64,000 nucleotides of DNA from Arthrobacter sp. NEB 688 (GTDB taxonomy: Bacteria; Actinomycetota; Actinomycetes; Actinomycetales; Dermatophilaceae): positions 3,472,001 through 3,536,000 of the forward strand of contig NZ_CP053707.1 in NCBI RefSeq assembly GCF_013201035.1, read 5' to 3'. The translations under genes and the position numbers were made by a program. The notes below the pieces were generated by a model. It was not told where the DNA came from. It saw only the letters and a program-made list of their open reading frames with translations, and made no database searches. Shown here piece by piece: positions 54,683 through 62,815 of this stretch. The first letter of the stretch is position 1; every line of letters starts with the position of its first letter.

Positions 54683-56365
54683 TCAGTCGCGGGTCAGCTT
54701 GCGGTAGGTGACGCGGTGCGGGCGCGCCGCGTCCTCACCGAGGCGCTCGACCTTGTTCTTCTCGTACGCGTCGAAGTTGCCCTCGAACCAGTACCACCGC
54801 GACGGGTTCGCCTCGGTGCCCTCGTAGGCGAGGATGTGCGTCGCGACCCGGTCGAGGAACCACCGGTCGTGGCTGATGACCACGGCGCAGCCGGGGAAGT
54901 CGAGCAGCGCGTTCTCGAGGGAGCCGAGGGTCTCGACGTCGAGGTCGTTGGTCGGCTCGTCGAGGAGCAGCAGGTTGCCGCCCTCCTTGAGCGTCAGCGC
55001 GAGGTTGAGGCGGTTGCGCTCGCCACCGGAGAGGATGCCGGCCTTCTTCTGCTGGTCCGGGCCCTTGAACCCGAACTGGCTGACGTAGGCGCGGCTGGGG
55101 ATCTCGACCTGGCCGACGTTGATGTAGTCGTGCCCGCCGGAGACCGTCTCCCAGAGGTTGAGGTTCGGGTCCAGGCCACCACGGCTCTGGTCGACGTAGG
55201 AGATCTTGACCGTCTCGCCGACGTCGACGAGCCCGGCGTCCGCCTCCTCGAGGCCGACGATCGTCTTGAAGAGGGTCGTCTTGCCGACGCCGTTCGGGCC
55301 GATGACGCCGACGATGCCGTTGCGCGGCAGGGTGAAGGAGAGGTCGTCGATGAGGACGCGGTCGCCGAAGCCCTTCGTGAGGTTCTTGACCTCGATGACC
55401 TTGCTGCCCAGGCGCGGGCCCGGGGGGATCTGGATCTCCTCGAAGTCGAGCTTGCGGGTGCGGTCGGCCTCCGCCGCCATCTCCTCGTAGCGGGCCAGAC
55501 GCGCCTTGGACTTGGTCTGCTTGGCCTTGGCGTTCGAACGGACCCACTCGAGCTCCTCGGCGAGGCGCTTGGCGAGCTTGGCGTCCTTCTTGCCCTGGAT
55601 CGCGAGGCGGGCCTGCTTCTTCTCGAGGTAGGTCGAGTAGTTGCCCTCGTAGGGGTAGGCCCGGCCGCGGTCGAGCTCGAGGATCCACTCGGCGACGTTG
55701 TCCATGAAGTACCGGTCGTGGGTGACCGCGACGACGGCGCCGTGGTAGCTCGCGAGGTGCTGCTCGAGCCAGAGGACCGACTCGGCGTCGAGGTGGTTGG
55801 TCGGCTCGTCGAGGAGCAGGAGGTCGGGCTTCTGGAGCAGCAGCTTGCACAGGGCGACGCGGCGGCGCTCACCACCCGAGAGGACGGTGACGTCGGCGTC
55901 CGGCGGCGGGCAGCGCAGCGCGTCCATCGCCTGCTCGAGCTGGGAGTCGAGGTCCCAGGCGTCGGCGGCGTCGATGGCCTCCTGCAGCTGGCCCATCTCG
56001 GCCATCAGCGCGTCGAAGTCGGCGTCCGGCTCGGCCATCTCGGCGGAGATCGCGTTGTAGCGGTCGACCTTCGCCTTGATCTCGCCGGCGCCCTCCTCGA
56101 CGTTGCCGAGGACGGTCTTCTCCTCGTTGAGCTCCGGCTCCTGCATGAGGATGCCGACGGAGTAGCCCGGGCTGAGGCGCGCCTCGCCGTTGGACGGCTG
56201 GTCGAGGCCGGCCATGATCTTGAGGACGGACGACTTGCCGGCTCCGTTCGGGCCGACGACGCCGATCTTGGCGCCGGGCAGGAACGAGAGCGTGACGTCG
56301 TCGAGGATGACCTTGTCGCCGTGCGCCTTGCGGGCACGCGACATCACGTAGATGAACTCGGGCAT
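54683..56365 (-). CDS. ettA: energy-dependent translational throttle protein EttA (ABC-F)
   Basis: A 560-residue ABC-F ATPase that binds the ribosomal E-site and gates entry into elongation depending on ATP. Two nucleotide-binding domains are present (GPNGAGKSS and GPNGVGKTT; LSGGERRRVAL and LSGGERNRLNLAL), separated by the linker, with the arm inserted in domain 1. Length equals the EttA norm. The ATG at 56365 follows a TAGGCT box by 7 bases, predicting a leaderless transcript. In mycobacteria the equivalent gene (Rv2477c, from memory) lies next to the SSB paralogue as here. Confidence 0.94.
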   Translation of the reverse strand: MPEFIYVMSRARKAHGDKVILDDVTLSFLPGAKIGVVGPNGAGKSSVLKIMAGLDQPSNGEARLSPGYSVGILMQEPELNEEKTVLGNVEEGAGEIKAKVDRYNAISAEMAEPDADFDALMAEMGQLQEAIDAADAWDLDSQLEQAMDALRCPPPDADVTVLSGGERRRVALCKLLLQKPDLLLLDEPTNHLDAESVLWLEQHLASYHGAVVAVTHDRYFMDNVAEWILELDRGRAYPYEGNYSTYLEKKQARLAIQGKKDAKLAKRLAEELEWVRSNAKAKQTKSKARLARYEEMAAEADRTRKLDFEEIQIPPGPRLGSKVIEVKNLTKGFGDRVLIDDLSFTLPRNGIVGVIGPNGVGKTTLFKTIVGLEEADAGLVDVGETVKISYVDQSRGGLDPNLNLWETVSGGHDYINVGQVEIPSRAYVSQFGFKGPDQQKKAGILSGGERNRLNLALTLKEGGNLLLLDEPTNDLDVETLGSLENALLDFPGCAVVISHDRWFLDRVATHILAYEGTEANPSRWYWFEGNFDAYEKNKVERLGEDAARPHRVTYRKLTRD

Positions 56366-56372
56366 GGGCCCC

Positions 56373-56378
56373 AGCCTA
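56373..56378 (-). promoter_or_regulatory. -10 box TAGGCT, 7 bases before ettA ATG
   Basis: TANNNT on the minus strand at leaderless spacing, in the 64-base gap between ssb and ettA. Confidence 0.6.
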
Positions 56379-56429
56379 ACGAGCCGGGACCCCCTGCCCG
56401 AATCCGCGGCGACCCGCCGCCCCGCGCGC

Positions 56430-57017
56430 TCAGGCGGCGTCCTCGCGGGCCGGCGGCACCAGCGGCCCGGTATCGGGGCGCGGCCCCTCCCCCGCGCCCC
56501 CGTCGGGCCCGGGCCCGTGGACGACGGCGGCCGGGGCGGAGGCCGCACCCGCACCGACGGGCGCCCGCCGACCGTACTCGTCCCCGACGACGTCGTAGGC
56601 GTCGTGGAGCGGGTCGCCGAAGGCCGTGGAGGCGTCGGGCAGCGCCGGCGCGAGGTCGCCGTTGCGGGTGTAGCTGGTGCTCCCCCACCGCAGGTCGTGG
56701 CCGAGCGCGTCGGCGAGGATCTCGACGACCGCCCCGCTGGAGCCGTCGTCGCGGCGGAACTGCCGCACCCGCTGGCGGCCCCGGACGACGACCGGGTGCC
56801 CCTTGCGCAGCGAGCGCTGTGCGTTCTCGCCCATCGTCCGGTAGGCCGTCACGTCGTAGTAGCTCGGCTCGGAGTCGGTCCAGCGACCGGGCTCGGCGCG
56901 GTCCTGGTGGCGCTCGGACTGCGCGACCCGGAAGACGGTGAACGCCCCCGCCCGGCCCTGCTTGACGACCGGGTCGGCGACGAGGCGCCCCTGGACCGTC
57001 ACGTGCGTCTCGTACAT
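56430..57017 (-). CDS. single-stranded DNA-binding protein paralogue (SsbB type)
   Basis: A 195-residue protein with an N-terminal OB fold (about 1-110: YETHVTVQGRLVADPVVK, WRTD-like WTDSEPSYYDVTAYRT, RSLRKGHPVVVRGR). The remainder is a low-complexity Pro/Gly/Ala tail ending PPAREDAA, so the acidic DDDIPF-like tip of replicative SSB is absent. It is therefore probably an accessory SSB (competence- or sporulation-type in other actinobacteria) and not the replicative one. The ATG is preceded by GGAGGAG. It lies upstream of ettA. Confidence 0.88.
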   Translation of the reverse strand: MYETHVTVQGRLVADPVVKQGRAGAFTVFRVAQSERHQDRAEPGRWTDSEPSYYDVTAYRTMGENAQRSLRKGHPVVVRGRQRVRQFRRDDGSSGAVVEILADALGHDLRWGSTSYTRNGDLAPALPDASTAFGDPLHDAYDVVGDEYGRRAPVGAGAASAPAAVVHGPGPDGGAGEGPRPDTGPLVPPAREDAA

Positions 57018-57197
57018 CGTGTGCTCCTCCCGGCCCCCGACCGTCGGGAGCCCTCGGGACCACCCTCGTCAGCGGCGCGCACCGTCACAACGGGTCGCCG
57101 GCGATCTGTGGACGACCGCCGCGCGGGGCCGCGCCTGTGGACGACCGACCCCGTGCGCCGCCGCACGAACGGCCCCGACGCCCCCGGACCCGCCGGC

Positions 57198-58862
57198 TCA
57201 GACCTCGGCGGCGCGCCGCAGGGCCGAGCGCGTGGCGGCGTGCCGCTCGAGCACCCGCCGGACCGGGCCGAGCACCTCGGCGTCGGCCACGCGGGCGATC
57301 GACGCCCGGAGCCGGGCATCCATGACCGCGCCGCGCCGACGCGCCCCGACCGAGGCCAGCCACGCCGCGAGCAGCGCCAGCACCCACCCGAGGAGCAGCC
57401 CCCCGACGAGGAGGACGAACGGCACCGGCAGCGCCCCGAGGGTCGGCACCTCGGGGGTGAGCGCGTCGAGCTGGAACCACCCGGCCACGACGTAGGCGAA
57501 GAGCCAGAGGAGGCCGACGAGCGCGCAGGCGGTGAGGAAGGCCTGGATGCCCCCGACGACCCGCCACCAGACGGGGGTCCGGGCGTGGAGGGAGGTGCCG
57601 ACGACGGCCTGGTCGAGGGCGTCGCCGATCTCGGGGCCGGCGGGCGTGGCCGCCCGCTCGACGGCCTCCGACCACGGCACGGGCAGCGACGCCCCGGCGC
57701 GGTCCGCGACCCGGCGGGTCGCCAGCGCGACGGCCGCGCGGGCGGCGGGGGTGGGCGGCGGGAGCGAGGAGCGCCCGAGCACCGAGCGCACGTCGGACTC
57801 GGTGACGCGCACGTCGCGGCCGTCGAGGCGCAGCCGACGCAGCGGCCTGGCCCGCAGGCGGTGCGCCCACCGGGTCACCGGCCAGCCGGTGTGCGAGGCG
57901 GCCTCCATCCGGTAGTCGCGGACGACGGCGTCGACGACGGTCGGCACGCCGGCCGCCCGGGCCAGGGCCTCGAGGAGCTCGCCGCGGGTGGTCTCGTCGA
58001 CCTCGGGCTCGGTGTCGGCCACGGCGTCACCGAGGGCGCCGGACACCGCGCGCACGTCGGCGGCGAGGCGGGCGCGGGCCGTGGCCCGGCTCGCGACGGC
58101 GTTGGCCAGCCGCTGGCGCAGCTCGTCGAGCCCGGCGCCGCTCGCGACGGAGGTGGCGAGCACGGTCGCGCCGGGCACGCCGTCGCGCTCCATGAGCCGC
58201 ACGAGGTCGGTGCGGCAGCGCGTGACGTCCTCGGCGGCGAGCCGGTCGGCCTGGTTGAGCACGACGACGGTCACGGCCTCGTGCGCGGCCAGCAGCGCGA
58301 CGTGGTCGTCGTGCAGCCGCGCGTCGGCGTACTTCTGCGGGTCGGTGACCCAGACGAAGAGGTCGACGAGCTCGAGCACGCGCTGGGCCTCGTCGCGGTG
58401 GCGCGTCTCGCGGGAGTCCACGTCGGGGAGGTCGAGGAGGACCAGGCCGTCGAGCGTGCCGACCTGCCCGCCGGGGCCGCTGCCCTCGACGAGGTGGCGC
58501 GAGCCGACCCCGAGCCAGTCGAGGAGCTCGCCGGCGGGCTCGTCGCCCCAGACCGCGGCGGTGGGCGTCGAGGTCGTCGGCCGGCGCACCCCGACCGTCG
58601 CGACCTCGGCGCCGACGAGCGCGTTGAAGAGGGAGGACTTGCCGCTGCCGGTCGCCCCCGCGAGCGCCACGACCGTGTGCGCCCCGGCGAGGCCGGTCCG
58701 CTGCCCGACCTTGGTGACGACCTGGGCCGCCCGGGTCGCGTGCGCCTCGGGCAGCTCTCGGCCGCCCGCGTCGACCGCGGCCGCGAGGGCGTCGGACGCC
58801 GCCGCGAGGCGTTCCGGCGACACGGTCGCGCCGTGGCCGCGACCCATCAGCAGCGGGCTCAC
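57198..58862 (-). CDS. dynamin-like GTPase, membrane-associated (second of pair)
   Basis: A 554-residue protein. The G domain has P-loop GATGSGKSS (69-77), a Thr-rich switch I (RRPTTSTPTA), switch II in LLDLPDVDSRETRH and the NQAD specificity motif. Two C-terminal membrane helices (about residues 430-455 and 470-495) follow. It resembles YfjP/DynA-DynB-type bacterial dynamin-like proteins, which in Streptomyces form a pair that stabilises division septa. The GTG overlaps the stop of the first GTPase gene (GTGA). Confidence 0.85.
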   Translation of the reverse strand: MSPLLMGRGHGATVSPERLAAASDALAAAVDAGGRELPEAHATRAAQVVTKVGQRTGLAGAHTVVALAGATGSGKSSLFNALVGAEVATVGVRRPTTSTPTAAVWGDEPAGELLDWLGVGSRHLVEGSGPGGQVGTLDGLVLLDLPDVDSRETRHRDEAQRVLELVDLFVWVTDPQKYADARLHDDHVALLAAHEAVTVVVLNQADRLAAEDVTRCRTDLVRLMERDGVPGATVLATSVASGAGLDELRQRLANAVASRATARARLAADVRAVSGALGDAVADTEPEVDETTRGELLEALARAAGVPTVVDAVVRDYRMEAASHTGWPVTRWAHRLRARPLRRLRLDGRDVRVTESDVRSVLGRSSLPPPTPAARAAVALATRRVADRAGASLPVPWSEAVERAATPAGPEIGDALDQAVVGTSLHARTPVWWRVVGGIQAFLTACALVGLLWLFAYVVAGWFQLDALTPEVPTLGALPVPFVLLVGGLLLGWVLALLAAWLASVGARRRGAVMDARLRASIARVADAEVLGPVRRVLERHAATRSALRRAAEV

Positions 58863-60565
58863 GGGCGCACCGCCCGCAGCTCGGCCGCCGCGGCGGCGAT
58901 GGCGTCGGCCTGCGTGGCCGGAGCAGCGTGCGCCGCGAGGGCCTCGGTGAAGCGCGCGCGCTCCTGCCGGAAGTGCTCGTCGGCGAGGTCGAGCAGCCGG
59001 GCCCGGGCCTTGGCCGCCATGTCGCGCACCGCCTGGTCGCCGAAGATGGCCTCGAGGACGCGCTGGGCGAGCACCGACGTGCCGCCGGCGATGCCGATCT
59101 CGGCCCCGACGAGCCCGCCCGTCTGGGCGAAGGCGACGAGCATGAGGAAGAGACCGATGGCGTTGACGCCGTAGGCGGCCACCCGCGCGTTGGTGCGACG
59201 GCCCTGGCCCTCTGTGCGGACGAGCTCGAGCACCTCGCCCTGCCAGTCGCGCACGAGGCGCTCGACGTCGGAGGCGTCGCCGGTGGCGCGCGGGCCGGGG
59301 GCGACGTCGGCGAGGACGGCCGGCCCGCCGGGCAGCCGGCGCCACGTCCGGGCGGTGTCGGACTCGGCCGACTCGAGGTTGGCCAGCAGCATCGCGGCGA
59401 CGCCGGTGTGCAGCGCCTCCCCCAGCCCCTCTGCCGGGGCGGTGCGACCGGTGACGGCGGCGGTGATGCGGTCGCGCCAGCGGCTGACGGTCGACTCCAC
59501 CTGCCGGAAGAACTCGCCGGTGCCGACGAACTCCTGCCAGCGGGCGAGCACCTCGCCACGCAGCAGGGTGCCGTCGGTCATCCCGTCGGCGACGCGGCGG
59601 TGTCCGGCCTCGAAGGCGTCGGTGGCGGCGGCCTCGAGGGCCTCGCGGGCCGCGTCCTGCTCCCGGCTGGCGGCCGCGAGCTCGTCGGCGCGGCCGGTCA
59701 GCGACGCCACGGCGCCCCGCAGCGTCTGCGAGACGACGATGTCGCGCGCCCGGGCGTCACCGGCGAGCGCCTCGAGCCACGCCGCCAGGCGCGTGAAGGC
59801 CTGGGCGGGCAGGCGGCCCGTCGCGTCGAGCGGGGTCTCGGGGACGGTGAAGATCGGGGCGGTCGGCAGGCCCTGGTCGCGCAGCATCGACGCGAGGTGC
59901 GGACGGATCTCGTCGACGGCCTCGGGCGGGACGCGGTCCAGGACGATGGCGACGGCGGTGCCGCGGTCGGCCGCGGTGCGCAGGAGGTCCCACGGCACGG
60001 CGTCGGCGTAGCGGGCGGCGGTCGTGACGAACAGCCAGAGGTCGGCCGCGCCGAGGAGCTGCGTCGCGAGCTCGCGGTTGGCGGAGACGACGGAGTCGAT
60101 GTCGGGGGCGTCGAGGAGCGCGAGGCCGGGTCGCAGCGCGCGGGACGGCACGAGCCGGACGGTGCCCGGCTGGTCCTCGCCGGTGTCATGACCGGTCACC
60201 CGGGCCAGACCGGGCAGGACGCGGCCGTCCTCGAACCAGTGCCCGTCGTCGGGGTGGTGCACGAGCACCGGGGACGTCGTCGTCGGTCGCAGCACCCCGG
60301 GGCGGCTCACGGCCTCCCCCACGACGGAGTTGACGAGCGTCGACTTGCCGGCGCCCGTCGAGCCGCCCACGACGGCGAGCAGCGGCGCGTCGAGCGAGCG
60401 CAGGCGGGGCAGCACGTAGTCGTCGAGCTGGTCGAGCAGCCGGCGCCTCGTGACCTCGGCCTCCGCCCGGCCCGGGACGTCGAGCGGCAGGGTCGCCGCG
60501 TCGACCGCGGCCCGCAGCCCCTCGACGGCAGAGACCACGGCCTCCACCTCCCGGTCCGCACCCAC
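58859..60565 (-). CDS. dynamin-like GTPase (first of pair)
   Basis: A 568-residue protein with P-loop GGSTGAGKST (67-76), switch I RPTTTSPV, switch II LLDAPDIDSV and a degenerate specificity motif (LDRVP in place of NKxD). The long C-terminal helical region ends in a hydrophobic, Gly-rich stretch (about 455-500) that could enter the membrane. It forms with the downstream gene a translationally coupled pair typical of bacterial dynamins. The GTG at 60565 follows a TAGGAT box by 6 bases; no ribosome-binding site is seen. Confidence 0.85.
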   Translation of the reverse strand: MGADREVEAVVSAVEGLRAAVDAATLPLDVPGRAEAEVTRRRLLDQLDDYVLPRLRSLDAPLLAVVGGSTGAGKSTLVNSVVGEAVSRPGVLRPTTTSPVLVHHPDDGHWFEDGRVLPGLARVTGHDTGEDQPGTVRLVPSRALRPGLALLDAPDIDSVVSANRELATQLLGAADLWLFVTTAARYADAVPWDLLRTAADRGTAVAIVLDRVPPEAVDEIRPHLASMLRDQGLPTAPIFTVPETPLDATGRLPAQAFTRLAAWLEALAGDARARDIVVSQTLRGAVASLTGRADELAAASREQDAAREALEAAATDAFEAGHRRVADGMTDGTLLRGEVLARWQEFVGTGEFFRQVESTVSRWRDRITAAVTGRTAPAEGLGEALHTGVAAMLLANLESAESDTARTWRRLPGGPAVLADVAPGPRATGDASDVERLVRDWQGEVLELVRTEGQGRRTNARVAAYGVNAIGLFLMLVAFAQTGGLVGAEIGIAGGTSVLAQRVLEAIFGDQAVRDMAAKARARLLDLADEHFRQERARFTEALAAHAAPATQADAIAAAAAELRAVRP

Positions 60566-60571
60566 AGCCGA

Positions 60572-60577
60572 ATCCTA
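60572..60577 (-). promoter_or_regulatory. -10 box TAGGAT, 6 bases before GTG 60565
   Basis: TANNNT on the minus strand at leaderless spacing for the GTPase pair. The divergent thpR start is 70 bases away. Confidence 0.6.
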
Positions 60578-60634
60578 TAGAGGACTCCGTGTCCGGTCGG
60601 CCATTCGCCCTGTCCGCGGACGATGATGTCGCTC

Positions 60635-61201
60635 GTGCGCGTCTTCGTCGCGGTCCTGCCGCCCCCCGAGGTCGTCGAGGACCTCGACTCCTTCCTCGAG
60701 CCCCGTCGTGACGTCGAGGGCCCCCGGTGGGGGTCCCCGGCCCAGTGGCACCTCACGCTCGCGTTCGCCGGAGGGATGCCCACCCACGTGCTCGAGCCGC
60801 TCGTCGAGGGCGTGGAGTCCGTTGCGGCGCAGCGGTCCCCGGTCATGCTGCGGCTGGCCGGCGGTGGCTGCTTCCCCGACGCGACCCGGGCCCGCGTGCT
60901 GTGGACCGGCGTCGAGGACGGTGGGGCGCTCGAGCCCCTGTCGCGGGCGGTGCGCTCGGCCGCCGCGGTGGTCGGCGCGGCGCCCGAGGGCGGACCGTTC
61001 GTGCCCCACCTCACGCTCGGGCGCTTCCCGCGGCCGGTCGACCCGACCCGGTGGCTGCACGTCCTCGACACCTACCGCGGCCCCGAGTGGGTCGCGGACG
61101 AGCTCGTCGTCGTCCACTCGCACCTGCCGACCGGGCGCGGGCACCGGCCCCGCCACGAGGTCGTGGCCCGCTGCGCCCTCGGTGCCCCCGACGCCGGCTG
61201 A
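60635..61201 (+). CDS. thpR: RNA 2',3'-cyclic phosphodiesterase (2H family, ThpR)
   Basis: A 188-residue 2H phosphoesterase that opens 2',3'-cyclic RNA ends; older annotation calls it 2'-5' RNA ligase. Both HxTx motifs are present, HLTL at 39-42 and HLTL at 125-128, and the start VRVFVAVLPP matches the family. GTG 60635 is preferred; ATGs at 60623 and 60626 would add a few residues. A GATGAT box precedes the GTG by 7 bases. tRNA-Arg follows 36 bases downstream. Confidence 0.88.
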   Translation: MRVFVAVLPPPEVVEDLDSFLEPRRDVEGPRWGSPAQWHLTLAFAGGMPTHVLEPLVEGVESVAAQRSPVMLRLAGGGCFPDATRARVLWTGVEDGGALEPLSRAVRSAAAVVGAAPEGGPFVPHLTLGRFPRPVDPTRWLHVLDTYRGPEWVADELVVVHSHLPTGRGHRPRHEVVARCALGAPDAG

Positions 61202-61205
61202 TACC

Positions 61206-61211
61206 TACACT
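61206..61211 (+). promoter_or_regulatory. possible -10 box TACACT of tRNA-Arg
   Basis: TACACT lies 26 bases before the tRNA 5' end, just after the thpR stop. Plausible spacing only. Confidence 0.35.
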
Positions 61212-61237
61212 GTGGGCCGGTGCCCGAGCGGCACCCG

Positions 61238-61311
61238 GCCCCCGTAGCTCAGCTGGATAGAGCAAGAGCCTTCTAATCTCGAGGTCGCAGGTTCGAGTCC
61301 TGCCGGGGGCG
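61238..61311 (+). tRNA. tRNA-Arg (anticodon TCT)
   Basis: Acceptor GCCCCCG pairs with CGGGGGC. The anticodon loop CTTCTAA gives TCT. D-arm GCTC/GAGC and T-arm GCAGG/CCTGC are perfect. The anticodon stem has weak end pairs (A-G and C-U). CCA is not encoded. Confidence 0.92.
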
Positions 61312-61431
61312 CAGCGGGCGGGTGCGAGCCCGCGAGCACCGCGCGGTGCGCCCCCGGCAGGACGACGGGAGCCGGAGGGCCGCCGGCGACGAAGGAGCAG
61401 GCGGGCCGACGGCGGATCCTGCCGGGGGCAC
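61297..61431. repeat. copies of the tRNA-Arg 3' end downstream of the tRNA
   Basis: TCCTGCCGGGGGC at the tRNA end (61298-61310) recurs in direct orientation at 61419-61431 and inverted at 61350-61362 (14 bases with the flanking base). Between the inverted pair lie the hairpin GCGGGC/GCCCGC (61314-61333) and the palindrome GCACCGCGCGGTGC (61336-61349). The gap 61312-61584 has no gene. Confidence 0.8.
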
Positions 61432-61440
61432 CCCATCCGC

Positions 61441-61489
61441 CGGTCGAGGTGAAAGTGGACCTTCTCCCGGTCGGGTTCCACCTCGACCG
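61441..61489. repeat. inverted-repeat element, copy B
   Basis: CGGTCGAGGTG (61441-61451) pairs with its complement at 61479-61489; the inner GACC/GGTC pairing is kept. Same family as 34508-34560. Confidence 0.75.
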
Positions 61490-61501
61490 CTGCGGCGCCC
61501 A

Positions 61502-61580
61502 TCCGGTTCGAGGTGAGACACGACCCCCTCGCGGTCGGGTATCACCTCGACCCGCGGTCGGGTCTGACCTCGACCCGCCG
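61502..61580. repeat. inverted-repeat element, copy C plus a 3' half-copy
   Basis: TCGAGGTGA (61508-61516) pairs with TCACCTCGA (61542-61550), with the GACC...CGGTCGGGT core between. A further right half (GCGGTCGGGT, then GACCTCGACCCG) follows to about 61580, just after which the amidohydrolase gene ends. Confidence 0.7.
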
Positions 61581-61584
61581 CGCC

Positions 61585-62799
61585 TCAGCCCTCGGCGAGC
61601 GCCCGCGAGCGCCGCAGCGCCATCTCGGCCAGCGCCGCGGCGACGTCGGGCACCACCGCGTCGTCGAAGGCCGCTCGCGGCGAGTGGTTGTCCTCGGCGC
61701 GGGTGTGGTCGTCGAGCGCGCACGCCGACACGTTGAGGTAGGCGCCCGGGACCTCCTCGAGGACGAACGACATGTCCTCGGAGCCGGCCTCGGGGTTGGC
61801 CATCTCGGCCCACTGCTCGGCGCCGAACAGGTCGACGACGACCGAGCGCGCGAACTCGAACTCGGCCTCGTCGTTGACGGTGACGGGGTAGCCGTTGGCG
61901 ATGGTCACCTCGGCGCGCAGGCCGTGCGCGGACGCGATGCCCTCGGCCAGGCGCGAGAAGACGGCGTGCGCCTTCGCGCGCTGCTCGGCGGAGAAGGTCC
62001 GCAGCGTCGCCTCGATGCGGGCGTCGTCCGGGATGATGTTGTCCTTCGTCCCGGCCGCGACCTTGCCGACGGTGAGCACCACCGGGTCCCAGATGGAGAA
62101 CTGCCGGGTCAGGGCGTTCTGGAAGGCGAGGACGATCTCGCAGGCCACCGGCACCGGGTCCTTGGCCCGCTCGGGCGCCGACCCGTGCCCGCCGACCCCG
62201 CGCACGTCGACGAACAGCTCGTCGGCGGCGGCCATGAGCGGCCCGGGCCGGCCGAACCACGTCCCGCGGGGGTGGTCGGCCGAGTAGACGTGCACCGCGT
62301 AGGCGGCGTCGACCCGCCGGCCGGCCGCCTCGATCAGCCCCTCGGCGATCATCGGCTCGGCCCCGCCGGGGCCCTCCTCGGCCGGCTGGAACATGAGGAC
62401 GACGTCGCCGACCAGCTCCTCGCGCAGCTCGTGCAGCACGCGCGCGGCGCCGACGAGCCCGGCGACGTGCAGGTCGTGACCGCAGGCGTGCATCGCGCCG
62501 ACCCGCTCGGAGCGGTAGTCGACGTCGACGTCCTCGGTGACGGGCAGCGCGTCCATGTCGCCGCGCAGGAGGACGACGGGCCGCTCCCCCTCGTGCGGCG
62601 CGCGCCCGCGCAGCACCGCGACGACGGACGAGAGGCCCTCGCCGGTCGTCACCTCGAGGTCGAGCCCGTCGAGCGCCTCGAGGACCACGGCCTGGGTGTC
62701 GGGCAGGTGCAGCCCGATCTCCGGCATCCGGTGCAGGCGCCGCCGGAGGGCGACGAGGTCGGGGCCGTGGCGGCGGGCGGCGTCGAGGGAGGCGGTCAC
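61585..62799 (-). CDS. M20-family amidohydrolase (amino-acylase type)
   Basis: A 404-residue metallo-amidohydrolase of the M20D group (hippuricase/IAA-amino-acid hydrolase-like) that removes acyl groups from N-acyl amino acids. Metal-binding and catalytic motifs are RGDMDALP (Asp81-Met-Asp83), HACGHDLH (Cys106, His108) and QPAEEG (Glu141, Glu142), with a dimerisation domain in the middle. GTG 62799 (GGCAGG 9 bases upstream) is preferred over GTG 62808. Second gene after the PrsW-type protease, 16 bases apart. Confidence 0.88.
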   Translation of the reverse strand: MTASLDAARRHGPDLVALRRRLHRMPEIGLHLPDTQAVVLEALDGLDLEVTTGEGLSSVVAVLRGRAPHEGERPVVLLRGDMDALPVTEDVDVDYRSERVGAMHACGHDLHVAGLVGAARVLHELREELVGDVVLMFQPAEEGPGGAEPMIAEGLIEAAGRRVDAAYAVHVYSADHPRGTWFGRPGPLMAAADELFVDVRGVGGHGSAPERAKDPVPVACEIVLAFQNALTRQFSIWDPVVLTVGKVAAGTKDNIIPDDARIEATLRTFSAEQRAKAHAVFSRLAEGIASAHGLRAEVTIANGYPVTVNDEAEFEFARSVVVDLFGAEQWAEMANPEAGSEDMSFVLEEVPGAYLNVSACALDDHTRAEDNHSPRAAFDDAVVPDVAAALAEMALRRSRALAEG

Positions 62800-62815
62800 C
62801 CGCCCCACCCTGCCA

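Noticed and set aside
57106-57147. 13 bp direct repeat CTGTGGACGACCG between ssb and the GTPase gene
   Set aside because: Two copies 29 bases apart without a dyad; TGTGGA recalls part of a DnaA box but the remaining positions do not fit.
61312-61584. Integrated genomic island at tRNA-Arg
   Set aside because: tRNA-end copies are present but no integrase or cargo remains in the 273-base interval, so at most a scar can be claimed.
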